A stretch of 64,000 nt of DNA from Daphnia carinata (taxonomy: Eukaryota; Arthropoda; Branchiopoda; Diplostraca; Daphniidae). Positions 11,880 through 22,144 of this stretch are shown here, one piece after another. The position numbers were made by a program, and so were the translations under genes. The stretch lies in contig NC_081338.1 in NCBI RefSeq assembly GCF_022539665.2, forward strand, positions 248,001 to 312,000, written 5' to 3'. How positions within the stretch are numbered: the first letter of the stretch is position 1; each line of letters starts with the position of its first letter. The notes beneath the pieces are model-generated. The model was given only the letters and a program-made list of their open reading frames with translations, was not told the DNA's origin and ran no database searches.

Positions 11880-12005
11880 AAAGGACTCCAGGGTTTCCGA
11901 CACTTGGATATCTGGAACCCGACGTTAGGACATCTGTCCACCGACGTTTTGACTACTGGTCCCCAACGTTTGGGGCAACAATAAATTGTTGCTGAACCAA
12001 ACGAG
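11880..12005 (-). mobile_element. Helitron-like fragment
   Basis: The sequence GACTACTGGTCCCCAACGTT followed by TTGTTGCTGAACC resembles the reverse complement of 42660-42740 (GACTATTGGTTCCCGACGTT, ATGTTGCTGAACC). That copy continues into a Helitron-like 3' end, whereas this one does not. It is therefore a diverged partial copy. No gene is seen between 11560 and 12085. Confidence 0.4.
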
Positions 12006-12085
12006 CGCTACACTTTCCGACAAGAGGACTCTCGCTTCATCGACATTAGAGCTTCAGATCTTTTTTTTTTACTTGATGACTGGGA

Positions 12086-12263
12086 CTGTAAACGTTAAAC
12101 GGACTCGCATGTAAACGACAAATGGACTCTATACGTAAACATAAATTTTTTTATTAGGTATTTAATTAATGTAATTACTATAGAAATGTTTTTCTATGAT
12201 GCATCGGTTTATGAATTTTAAGTCCATTTGTCGCTAGATCGGGAGTCCGTTTGTCGTTTACAG
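12086..12263. mobile_element. 178-bp MITE with 21-bp inverted termini
   Basis: It begins CTGTAAACGTTAAACGGACTC and ends with the near-perfect reverse complement GAGTCCGTTTGTCGTTTACAG. The subterminal sequence GTAAACGACAAATGGACTC repeats the same motif. The interior is AT-rich with no coding capacity. No clear target duplication was found. Confidence 0.65.
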
Positions 12264-12491
12264 TAAACGAAAAACACCATTGTTGGTTAACAATATTTCA
12301 AAGAACTCATTAATGCAAAAATGGATTTAGTAGTATAAATTTTAAATTTACAGGTTTGCCTGCGAAACGATCTTATTTTGAAAAACAAGTTCTGAAATCC
12401 TTTGCAAGTTGGAAATAATAATTTTTTGCCTGCCAAAAGTGTTTTATTTAATTTACTTTAATGTTTTGTTGACCAAAATCGTTACTTACGA

Positions 12492-12719
12492 GTGATGGCG
12501 AGGGAATTGGCTGACATTATAGCAGAACAATGGAATTTGCGTCGGATTTTGTTCAATAAACAATCCTTGGAAAGCACTGGACAAGACAGTGGCAAAAATC
12601 GCCATCCTGCCTGTCAAAAACAGGGCAGTCTTCCTTTGAAAACGAAACGAGACTTCCAACATTTCGAGGAAGAATGGTTGAAACCTGACGTCCGAAAAAA
12701 CCTTGTAGGGCTCTATTGA
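12492..12719 (+). CDS. Short unrecognised ORF
   Basis: A 75-residue frame from ATG to TGA (start MMARELADIIAEQWNLRR) shows no motif I recognise. It lies between a MITE and the dispersed repeat at 12832, with no splice context. It could be an exon remnant or chance. Listed because it is the only ATG-started frame of protein-like composition in this stretch. Confidence 0.15.
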   Translation: MMARELADIIAEQWNLRRILFNKQSLESTGQDSGKNRHPACQKQGSLPLKTKRDFQHFEEEWLKPDVRKNLVGLY

Positions 12720-12831
12720 TGTTGAATTAGTTAACTGTTCTAGTTGCAGTAGAATATCATTAACATTTTTTATTTCAGATGGAGATAGGCTGCGTAGTTC
12801 ATTTGAAAAAAGCCTGACCTTAGTTTAGGAT

Positions 12832-13178
12832 ATGGGGTTGCCAAGGTGGAAGAAATAGGTTAATCAGGTGAATTATTTTTTGCCACCTCCATATCCTAAG
12901 GCTAGGCCGCGAGTAGGGGCACTCTATGCGTGCTGTTTTAGGGGTGATCCAATATTTTATTTCTCTGATCTATTTCCTAGAATCTTAAGCGAATTTTAAA
13001 TTAAAAAATTAGAGATTAAGAACATTGCTTGATCTTTCTATTGCAAAAAAACCCGATAATTTTGCATGCAACATTTCTATCCGAAAAATTTTTTGGTGCG
13101 AGACATCGTAGGGCCTATCCTACGCGTGTTAAAACAGCAAAATTGGAAGGGGTGTTCCAGTTTTTCTGGTTGCGACTG
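12832..13178 (+). repeat. 350-bp dispersed repeat, copy 1
   Basis: This segment matches 53088-53436 along its length, about 80% by eye. Shared blocks include GCCACCTCCATATCCTAAGG, TTTTAGGGGTGATCCAATA and GTAGGGCCTATCCTACGCG. It begins with a small inverted pair (GATATGGGGT... / ...CACCTCCATATC). The stretch 13179-14060 after it contains no recognised gene. Confidence 0.75.
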
Positions 13179-14063
13179 TACAATTAGAAGAATTTGGGGC
13201 GAGGTGATAGCTAACGAATAGATGAAAAACTACACTTGGAGTGGAACACTAAAACCGAACATTGGGAAGATGAAAGCTTTAGTGGTGAGAGGTTTGAGAT
13301 AGTTCCTAGCTGTTACAGACGCAGTTAAATATGGCGAATTCAGCAAACCACCTATCCTACATATTGAACAAGCATTCCAAATGTGTTTAAGAAAAGCAGT
13401 CGATAGGTTAAAGCAAAGTACAGCTAACAAATGCTGATGCTGTTTTACATGTCCCCTTTTTATTTACTTGATCCTGTATAGGCCACATGACCCGGCAATG
13501 TACTCTGCCAGATTCAAGACATGTTCAGACGCCATCTTTCAATGCATTTGGGGCCATTTTCCATTCCTTGGGACATCGTGACCCATAACATGGGAAGTCT
13601 CTCTGTATGCTTTTAGACGTCTATAACCGTTCCTTTGGATATCTTTTTCAATTTGATTGAACATCTTTATTCATTCTTTTACATAACATTTTGTATTCTT
13701 TTGGGCAGCTTTAACGATCCTTTAATACATCATTATCTATTCGTTTAGGCGTCTTTAATCATCTTCGGGACGTCTTAAAGACAACTATAAGATATTTTTG
13801 TGAGTTTGTCTTTGTAAAACATCGTCATGAAGGTTTTTCATGCATGGAAATGAAAACTTTAAGTTGTCCGCAGATTGTCTTGAAAGTTATCTTAAAGATA
13901 TTACTAGTCCCGAACATTAGCACGAAGGGAAGGGGTCTTAAAGACTACCTAATTAGTTCCTCTGGGACATTCTCACTCGGGATAGTCGAGCATCCTCGGG
14001 ATGTTTTAACGACAGCCCAATCCCCAGTGTTTTTAGTGCCCCATCATCAGAGATGATGTGGGC

Positions 14064-14515
14064 ATGGCTCGGCCCCGATCGTCTTTCATCGGGGCAACCC
14101 ACAGTTTGTCGGAAAAATGTCGTCAAACCGTCGGTTCGGTTTAGCCATTTTCGACTGCGGATTGGTTTTCAGTTTGCAACTGGGCATAAACGGTTTGAGC
14201 CGCCATAAATTTTTTTTTTTTATTTAGCTGAAATTTTAAATCAACCAATCATCACTAATTGTTGTGAGCGTAGTGACGGTTAACAACTTCTTATAAATCA
14301 AATTTCCGATCAGGCTTGCGGTGATCGCGATCGAAAATTGGTCGATTTTTCCGCCATCTAGCGAAAAGTCTTTATGATTTATTGTCCTTGCAAGCCGTAA
14401 AACCGCGCTGCAAACCGCAGTTTACACCGCGGGTTCAAACAGTCAATCCACGGCTCAAACTATTTGAAAAAAAAAACGGCAAACCGAGCCGCACGGGTCG
14501 ATATTTTGCCTGGGG
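14064..14515 (-). mobile_element. GGGCTCGGCCCC MITE, copy 1
   Basis: It shares with the copies at 16345 and 56533 a GGTTCGGTTTAGCCATTTT block, a CAACTGGGC block, a central TCACTAATTGTTGTGAG segment and the TTTCCGCCATCTAGCGA segment. It carries a degenerate CTCGGCCCCGATCGTC terminus on the left. Non-coding. Confidence 0.6.
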
Positions 14516-14605
14516 CTACTTGACTAAAATTGGCCAATAGGAAAAAAGTGTAATGTCATCCCAGCAGACAAAATTTTAATGTCAAAGCCGGTGTGTAAGC
14601 GATAG

Positions 14606-14965
14606 GGCTCGGCCCCGCGACGATTTACACCGCGGTTTTGCAAGGCTTGCACCGCGGTTTTACGGTTTGCACCGCGGATTTGCGGTTTGCATAGGATCAA
14701 TACATCAGTAACAGATTTTGTTGCTAGATGGTGGAAAGATCGACCAATTTTCGATCGCGATGCCTACAAGTCTGATCCGAAATTTGATTTATAACAAGTT
14801 GCTGACCGCCATTACGCTCACAACAATGAGTGATAATTACTTGATTTGGAATTTCAGCAAAATTGAAAAAAAAAAATTTAATGGCGGTTCAAACCGGTTT
14901 TGCCCGAACGATCGGGGTAAACCGCGGTTTTTCATTTAAAAATCGTCAAACCGGCGGTTCCAGGC
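14606..14965 (+). mobile_element. GGGCTCGGCCCC MITE, copy 2, cut by the 1.37-kb element
   Basis: It starts GGGCTCGGCCCCGCGACGAT and runs in the opposite orientation to copies 1, 3 and 4. It stops where the 1.37-kb element begins. Together with copy 3 on the far side it forms an interrupted inverted pair. Confidence 0.65.
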
Positions 14966-16340
14966 TTGTCGCGAGGCAATATGTACTACTTAGTACATAA
15001 TCGCGCCTGCAGTTTTCTTTATGGGAAAAGTGTGTTGTCACCCCTAGGGCTTTGATTTGGTTGCTTTAATGGTTAAACCGTTAAAGTTAAACCAGTTAAA
15101 CAAAAATGCGTGTAGCGCATGTCTTAATTTTTTTCAAAGCGAAAAATATGAATTAGGTTTATATAATTTATATTTACAATATTATGATAATGTTCATAAT
15201 ACTACAATATAATAAATACACATATATACAGTATATTACAATTATATATATATATTTATACATACGTACAATTATATATATATATTTATACATACATACA
15301 ATTACAATATATATATTACTATTAGATATATGTACAATAGTTATGGTAATTGAAATAAACGAATATAAGAGAAACAATTTTTTAATTATTTGTCAGCAAA
15401 ATTAATTATGATATTCGCTGATTTAATATATAAATAATACAAATATAACATAAATCGAGAGCCCTTGGTAAGGGCTATCCATTCTTAGGTAATTGTAATC
15501 AATATTTTCAAATCGAAAAATCTTAAACGCAAAATGCGTTTTTGTTGTTTTTCGATCTAAGGTTCTAATGGACGCAACCGATAAAAACAAAAAAATTGAT
15601 GTTGCACTTAAACTTTTTCCTTTTCTGAAAATTTAACATAAGTTTTATAGAATTAGATAGCTCTTGATAAGAGCTATCGATTGATGCAAAATTTGTCAAT
15701 TTTAACTGTTTATTTTCTTCATAAATAATTATTAAAGGATTTCATGATTTTAGAAAGGGGAGGGGGTGTGTGAAAAAGACGAAACTTTGCATTGATTGTT
15801 TGATGCTTAATTTTCGTCAAAACAGGAAACCATTATAATATTTTTGTTCCTTGTGATTCGAGGAACAAGTTATTCTAAACGTTTACTTTTCTAAACGGTT
15901 AAATATAGCATCTTAAAAGATGCTATATTTAACCCCAAAAATTACATTTGAAAAAGTGGTTTTTGATAAACCATTATGGCGGCCATTTTTTTACCGCGTC
16001 AAGTTCAAATTTTAAAAAGGGTAAATAAGTGTAAAAAATTGTTATTATAGGCACATATTTACATTTTTTTTTGTGTCTAGAAAATTTCAGCATTCCGTCT
16101 TGTATTAAAAATTAACTAAGATAATTTAAATAAATTTATTTCATAGGTTCTCATTTAATTTACAATTTTAGGTGTCTTTTTCCACATTCCGCATGGAAAA
16201 CCACGTTTTATCGCGACTTCCGCGTGGAAAAGCTCCAAGCAGACAATATTAAAAAAAAACAATTGACTAACGCCCTGCGCGTTTATCATTTACCCCATAA
16301 GAAAAATGCATCTGCAACTATGTACTACTTAGTACATATG
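14965..16340 (+). mobile_element. 1.37-kb non-autonomous element, copy A
   Basis: This copy matches 48677-50045 and the reverse complement of 50091-51437 nearly base for base. The left terminus has GTCGCGAGGCAATATG, the near-palindrome ATGTACTACTTAGTACAT and TGCAGTTTTCTTTATGGG. The right terminus has the inverted counterparts, including CCCCATAAGAAAAATGCA. Imperfect inverted termini are thus about 60 bp. The interior is AT-rich, with TATATA tracts near 15240-15320 and inverted pairs around GATAGCTCTTGATAAGAGC. No coding capacity was found. Confidence 0.75.
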
Positions 16341-16344
16341 TAGT

Positions 16345-16783
16345 GAGACCATGTTGGTCGGTTCGGTTTGGCCATTTTTGACTGCAGTTTGGTTTTCGGT
16401 TTGCAACTGGGCCAAACCGGTTTGAACCGCCATAAAAAATTTTTTTTGAAATTTTGCTAAAATTCCAAATCAAGTAATTATCACTAATTGTTGTGAGCGT
16501 AATGGCGGTCAGCAACTTGTTATAAATCAAATGTCCGATCAGACTTGTAGGCATCGCGGTCGAAAATTGGTCGATCTTTCCGCCATCTAGCGACAAACTC
16601 TGTTATTGATATATTGTCCTATGCAAACTGGAAATCCACGGGTACAAACTGTCAAACCGCGGTTCAACCGGTTTGGAAAAACTGGCAAACCGAACCGCAC
16701 CGGTTTGTCCTTTTAAAAAAAAAACCGCGCGGGTCGGCCAAAATCGTGCCCGATCGTCGCGGGGCCGAGCCCTAGCCCTAGTA
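16345..16783 (-). mobile_element. GGGCTCGGCCCC MITE, copy 3
   Basis: It reads GGTCGGTTCGGTTTGGCC at the left and ends CGATCGTCGCGGGGCCGAGC at the right, the inverse of the terminus of copy 2. Central segments match copies 1 and 4. Confidence 0.65.
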
Positions 16784-17018
16784 AGCGATTTAGCGCAAGA
16801 AAAAACAGCACTTTGGTTAGAAGGGACTTCGTAAAACCATTGACTTAAGCCAACTGTTTGGCTCAATGCAAGAGTTAAACGGTTGGCCTAGGAGACGGAG
16901 ACCAAGTTGGCTTCAACCACCTATGATCTCACATTATTGGAAGAACGTAAATATACTAATCATGACTCAGGTAGAAACAAATTGGTAAACATTGTAAATT
17001 TTTTTTTGTAATACTCAG

Positions 17019-19948
17019 TAAATTTTGTTAAGAATGGTTGGGTGAAGCCCGATTTTGGAACAGCTGCTACAGGAAGTTTTTGTCCCGTAAGAAAAGTGCA
17101 AAATGATGATTCAGCGCAACATGATTGTAATAGAAAAAAAAGACCACAAGAATCCACGAAAAATATGAAAAACATTTGTACGCCGACAAGCTCGAGTGAA
17201 CTTGTAGTCCAAAAAAAGAAAATTGCAGACGTGAAGTGTTGGTTAGAGCAAGCATTTTCCACCAACAATCATCAGGTATGCACTTCTGAGATGTCTCTTC
17301 TAAGTTGTTTATTATTATTATTTTGTTTTAATATATTTTACCTTGTGTTATATTACTCTTTGTTGTTTTACTTCATTACATTTTATTTTACATTACTTTA
17401 CTTTACTTTACTCTCCTTTACTCTCCTTTACTCTACTTTACTCTCCTTTACTCTCCTTTACTCTCCTTTACTCTCCTTTACTCTCCTTTACTCTCCTTTA
17501 CTCTCCTTTACTCTCCTTTACACTCCTTTACACTCCTTTACACTCCTTTACACTCCTTTACACTCCTTTACACTCCTTTACACTCCTTTACACTCCTTTA
17601 CACTCCTTTACACTCCTTTACACTCCTTTACACTCCTTTACACTCCTTTACACTCCTTTACACTCCTTTACACTCCTTTACACTCCTTTACACTCCTTTA
17701 CACTCCTTTACACTCCTTTACTCTCCTTTACTCTCCTTTACTCTCCTTTACTCTCCTTTACTCTCCTTTACTCTCCTTTACTCTCCTTTACTCTCCTTTA
17801 CTCTCCTTTACTCTCCTTTACTCTCCTTTACTCTCCTTTACTCTCCTTTACTCTCCTTTACTCTCCTTTACTCTCCTTTACTCTCCTTTACTCTCCTTTA
17901 CTCTCCTTTACTCTCCTTTACTCTACTTTACTCTACTTTACTCTACTTTACTCTACTTTACTCTACTTTACTCTACTTTACTCTATGTTATTATTACTAT
18001 TTTTTTTTTTTTTTTTCAGGCACAGTTTCTCCTCCTTACTGGTCCTCCTGGATGTGGAAAATATCAAACACTAAGTACTATTTGTAAAGAATTGCACATA
18101 GACATCCTTACTTGGGAAGAACCAATCAGACATTACAATGCAACAGAATGGGATATCGGTCAATATAAACTGCTACTGTATGTCAAAGAAAAAGATGCTA
18201 AGGATACTTTTTATGCAGACAGCCCAGCCCACCGTACAGAGAGTAACCAAACAGACAGTAACTTCTATAACCATCTTGAAGAATTCTTGGAAAGAACCAG
18301 CCGTTTCTGTACTCTCAAGATGAAAGATAGAGAACTATCACTTCATCCAAAACCTTCATTGAGAAAAATTCTTCTTGTACAAGATTACCCTCCGATGATT
18401 TTCCAAAACCTGGAAAGATGGCACAACATCCTCTTGTACATAGGCATTTCAGATTTTTGCTGTGCTCCACTACAGTATGTTTTCTACAGTAATTATGTTT
18501 GATGTACACAGAAAGTTTGGTTCCAGAGGGAAAATACCAGCTGTGTTCATCTTGACCAATAATAAAGCTTTCAGCAGTATGCAGCTTAAACTATTCCCAC
18601 ATGACCTGCAAGAAAGACTCAACATCTCTACGATTAAGTATTTTTCATCTTGAGATTCTTCAATATTGCATTATTTACACACTGTCCATTTATTTTTCAT
18701 TTGACCTAGTTTTAGTGGACTTGCAAATACTTTTGTGCTAAAAGCTCTTCAAAAAATTGCTGTTAACTCCCAGAAAGCTACCCCAATTGAAGTGATTCAA
18801 GCTATAGCTGGTTCCTGCAATGGTGATCTGCGCAGTGCACTAAATACGATGAACTGGATGAACATGAGTAAATATGTTTCAAGTTCAATAGCTTAGAACT
18901 TATGTTTTTGTATTTCTTGATGTAGGAAGCAATAATAATGAAAAGCAATATGTCTACCCGAAGAAGAGGAAACTGTCATCAAAGCACGAGAGGAATGCTT
19001 TAGAAACGGCCTATGTAAGAGATGGATCAATGGATTTCATGCATGCCATAGGGAAAATTCTGCATTCAAAGAGTATTTTATTTTATTTTGATTGTTATTC
19101 TAAGAAATTTATTTAGTGTTATTTTCGTTCTAATTTTATGTTAGGATTGAATGAAGCTCAATGTAACTCACCTGGTTTACCACCACATCTGTTGGACGAG
19201 TTTAGAATGCCACTGAAAGAAAATGTTAATGAATTAACTAGAAATATTGGTGACACATCGCATAAGGTTCTATTGTATTTGCACCACAATTATCCGGTGT
19301 ATTTTAACAAAATTGAAGATGTATCAAAGGCAATAGGGTATCTTAGCTCTATTGACTCACTTAGCAACCAGATAACGTACAAAGAAATTTACGAGGAATA
19401 TTCGCTTTTAACTGCTATACGAGGCCTCATGTTTAGCAATACCAGCGTCAATGGTAACCAAGGGCAGATGAATCTGTAGCCTACAGTTCACCAAGTATGC
19501 AATTTCGTAATTTAAGGAAGTACGTGGCGCCCCTTGAGAAAGCCAGACCATTTCGCAATTACCCTGAAGCAGCAAGATTTGCGTTCACAGATGCAAGAAA
19601 TTAATGGCAAACAATGTGGACCTTCTTTTTTTTCCGAGACGTGGCCATTTATGCGTCTGATTCGCGATAGATTGAAAACTACTTCTGGTTTGTAGAATTT
19701 AATGTGCCTTGTAACGCTCGTAACGATTATGTTCGCTCACTTGTATGTATTTATGTAAAGCATTGAATCAGGTACTGGAACTGGATTACGGCTATAAATT
19801 AGAAGATCCCAAGTTGCGAACCATTCAAACCACAACCCACGCGCCCAAACTAATGGAATTGGAAGCTCAAAAATTTCCCGTGACCGAGAATGCCACAGAT
19901 AACTCAGAGATAGATACGGACATCCTAATTGAAGAATACGAGGATTAG
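17019..19948 (+). pseudogene. RAD17: RAD17-like checkpoint clamp loader, probably decaying
   Basis: RAD17 replaces RFC1 in the loader that places the 9-1-1 clamp on DNA after damage. Readable exons are 17019-17275, 18020-18435, 18512-18637, 18710-18867, 18926-19072, 19145 to about 19600, about 19610-19690 and 19772-19948; the first six keep phase across GT-AG introns. Family marks are SSELVVQKKKIADVKCWLEQ before the ATPase fold, FLLLTGPPGCGK, ILLVQDYPP in the Walker B place, CNGDLRSALNTMNW in the sensor 2 region and an acidic ILIEEYED C-terminus. Against it: the Walker A Lys is followed by Tyr where Thr/Ser is expected, and the frame breaks near 19465 and again near 19605. The N-terminus and start codon are not found. 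Identity to RAD17 is well supported; function is doubtful. Confidence 0.8.
17396..17985 (+). repeat. 10-bp minisatellite (CTCTCCTTTA / CACTCCTTTA)n in a RAD17 intron
   Basis: Almost 60 perfect or near-perfect decamers fill the intron 17276-18019. A central block of 20 CACTCCTTTA units (17521-17720) is flanked by CTCTCCTTTA units, with CTCTACTTTA variants at the far end. The coding strand is nearly all pyrimidine. A T-tract and CAG acceptor follow directly. Confidence 0.97.
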
Positions 19949-20030
19949 GAAATCCATGAATGATCTATTTTTTATAGAAACGTTGTTCCTGTTACCAAAT
20001 CAGGCATACTTTTGCAAGTGGAACTAATAA

Positions 20031-20258
20031 ATGGAAAGGAATATATTATTAATATCTCCTCAACTTAATTTTATACGTTCTTGGTTGTTGGCCCCCTTAT
20101 TCATCCCTCTCGTTTTTCATTTTTCGTGTATTTTCCATGACAGTTCTGGTGAAAGGAGGAAAAGAGGAAATGACTTAAATTACATTGACGCCGTAACTTC
20201 GGGCAACGACGCCGACAATTTGGGCTATCACATTCTTAAACGGCAATATATTTTATAA
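20031..20258 (+). CDS. Small putative secreted or propeptide-like ORF
   Basis: A 75-residue frame starts MERNILLISPQLNF and has a hydrophobic stretch (WLLAPLFIPLVFHFSC) followed by a basic cleavage-like site GERRKR, an acidic segment and a second dibasic HILKRQ near the end. This layout is that of a small secreted precursor, but I recognise no family and it could be chance. The rest of 19950-21870 holds only short broken frames, none recognised. Confidence 0.2.
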   Translation: MERNILLISPQLNFIRSWLLAPLFIPLVFHFSCIFHDSSGERRKRGNDLNYIDAVTSGNDADNLGYHILKRQYIL

Positions 20259-21873
20259 CTTTGTTTTGAAAAAAAAGTTAAAATGGTTAAGTAATAGGGA
20301 TCTGATATGCAAGTAGAATTTTCATGAACATAGTTCAGTTTCTCAAAACTTTATTTACCTCTCTTATTCCTTTTTATCATGTCGATACAGTAGAAGAGAA
20401 GGCACGTTAAAAGAAAGATAGAAAACGTAACCGTAAAAGTGTTTCACTCACGGCTGTATACAAACATGTCTTTTACTATTGTTTTATAATCGTATTCTCT
20501 GTTTTCATCATATCTTATTTCCCTAAGGGATAATACAATTTTCATGCGGAAAAAATGGTTAATAATAAAATTTCTGGGTCGAAATCGGGTAGAAGCAGGC
20601 TATACGGGGCAGAAAGCAGTGTAATCAGTGTGCGTAAATAGTAGAAGCGGTCTGCTACGATCTACAACGGAGGACAACCCGAGCTACGACTTCAGCGTCA
20701 ACTACGCCACACGAGACACCATTCTTGAGTTGCTGTAGAACGGGCTCCAAAAACGTCCATTAAAAAAAAGAGAATAGAGAAATTCCTGCCATAAACATCT
20801 TCCAACAACTTGGACCTTTATTATGCCGATGCCTTTTTATGGTCTTTAACGGAAGACCCGTATCAACCATGGCATCCCTGCGCCGGAGGCTCCTTAAACA
20901 ACATAACAAACAAACAAAACCCGAACTACGAAATCTTTGCAATGAAGAAAATAAAAACTTCCGATATCGACGAAAAAACTCCCCGATTTACGTAGAGTCG
21001 AATTTTAGTGTACTTAGACCAGAATAAATCCGGTCAATTGGGGAATCTGGAGTGACGTAACTTCACCAGAGGTGTCAAGGTGGGCCTTACTTGTCTTTAA
21101 AGTGGAATGCAAATACTCTTCTTCCTAATATACTTTATTACATCTCGGACTAAATTGTAAAAAATAGGAAAAATCGACATCCTTCTATTGACTGTCGAAA
21201 ACCCAGAGAGGAAGACGAGATTAACAAGGTTATGTATGAATAAACGAAACATTGTTTTCACATTTTTGTCCGCCATACCAGCGCTGATTCGGCTGGCCAA
21301 AGAAATTCGTTATTGGTCCCCATATTCTGTGTTTAAAAAAAAAACGACGCTTAGTCCACGACATTACCTCAGCGTCTTTGGCCAACTGTTGGGTGTCGAC
21401 ACTTTCATAAAAAATGCTATTTCTCGTGTGCTTTATCAATTTCCTCTTCATCTCTACGGAAACCTTAGAAATTCTGGTGAAAAAATATTCCTATGTGGGC
21501 CAGAGTGAAGTGCGGATCCCGACTGCGGACTTTTATCTGCGGACTGCCCCAAAGTGTTTCCGAGATTTTTCGCGGACTTCGCGGTAAAATGCGGACCGTT
21601 TCGTACAGGTACCATTTAAAAGTGCGGACCACGAAGTACGATCAGCTCCTTGCCATTGCTGTATGAGAGAAGCGCCGGCATACTGTAATGGCCTGAAACA
21701 ATGCTCGGCGTAACTCGACCCGCCTACTGGAAGGACTTTAATCGAAATGATAAGTTGTACGCTCATTGTTTTACTTCAACCTTATATCGATCTTTTTTAT
21801 TACCCGGTTTTTCAAAGCCTATAAGCAAAACAAAACCACGGCTATCCGCTCGGGTGCCAACCCTTCATACCCT

Positions 21874-22077
21874 TGTAACAAGCCCAAAGGCTAACCAAAA
21901 GGAGCCACACCTCTTACATCCCTCAAGCGTTTCACAAGTGAAAGTGAACGTATCTCCTCCCACCTTACCTTCAACATTTGTGTTCTGTAGTAGTATAAAT
22001 ACTGCATATTTTGTAGCTTGTAATTTGAAGTTGTTTCAGCAACTCACTGCAAATATACGGGATTTGGGAACTTTACA
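21874..22077 (+). repeat. 5' LTR
   Basis: It is 204 bp long, TGTAAC...TTTACA. A TATA-box-like TATAAAT lies at 21994-22000. It differs from the 3' LTR at two positions (GTAGTAG/GTAGCAG and AAATATA/AAATACA). Confidence 0.95.
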
Positions 22078-22079
22078 AT

Positions 22080-22097
22080 TGGAGGTCCCAACGAGAC
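22080..22097 (+). other. Primer-binding site, likely tRNA-Gln
   Basis: TGGAGGTCCCAACGAGA begins two bases after the 5' LTR. TGG pairs with the CCA end of a tRNA, and the rest fits the acceptor end of animal tRNA-Gln with about one mismatch, judged from memory. Confidence 0.6.
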
Positions 22098-22144
22098 TAA
22101 CACTTGTTGTCCAGTACAAAGTTTCTTACCCGTAACTTATTTCA

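Noticed and set aside
15174-15405. Tyr/Ile-rich frames on both strands, also at 48848-49121
   Set aside because: Produced by TATATA/ACATAC tracts inside copies of the 1.37-kb element.
14718-16596. A shared frame with DGGKIDQFSIAMPTSLI in several places
   Set aside because: It follows copies of the same non-coding MITE family in both orientations and breaks in different places; similarity is repeat identity, not gene conservation.
17042-18502. A 486-residue open frame through the RAD17 exon, minisatellite and next exon
   Set aside because: The middle is a decamer repeat open in several frames, and clean GT and polypyrimidine-CAG borders remove it as an intron. The apparent start is GTG, not a eukaryotic start.
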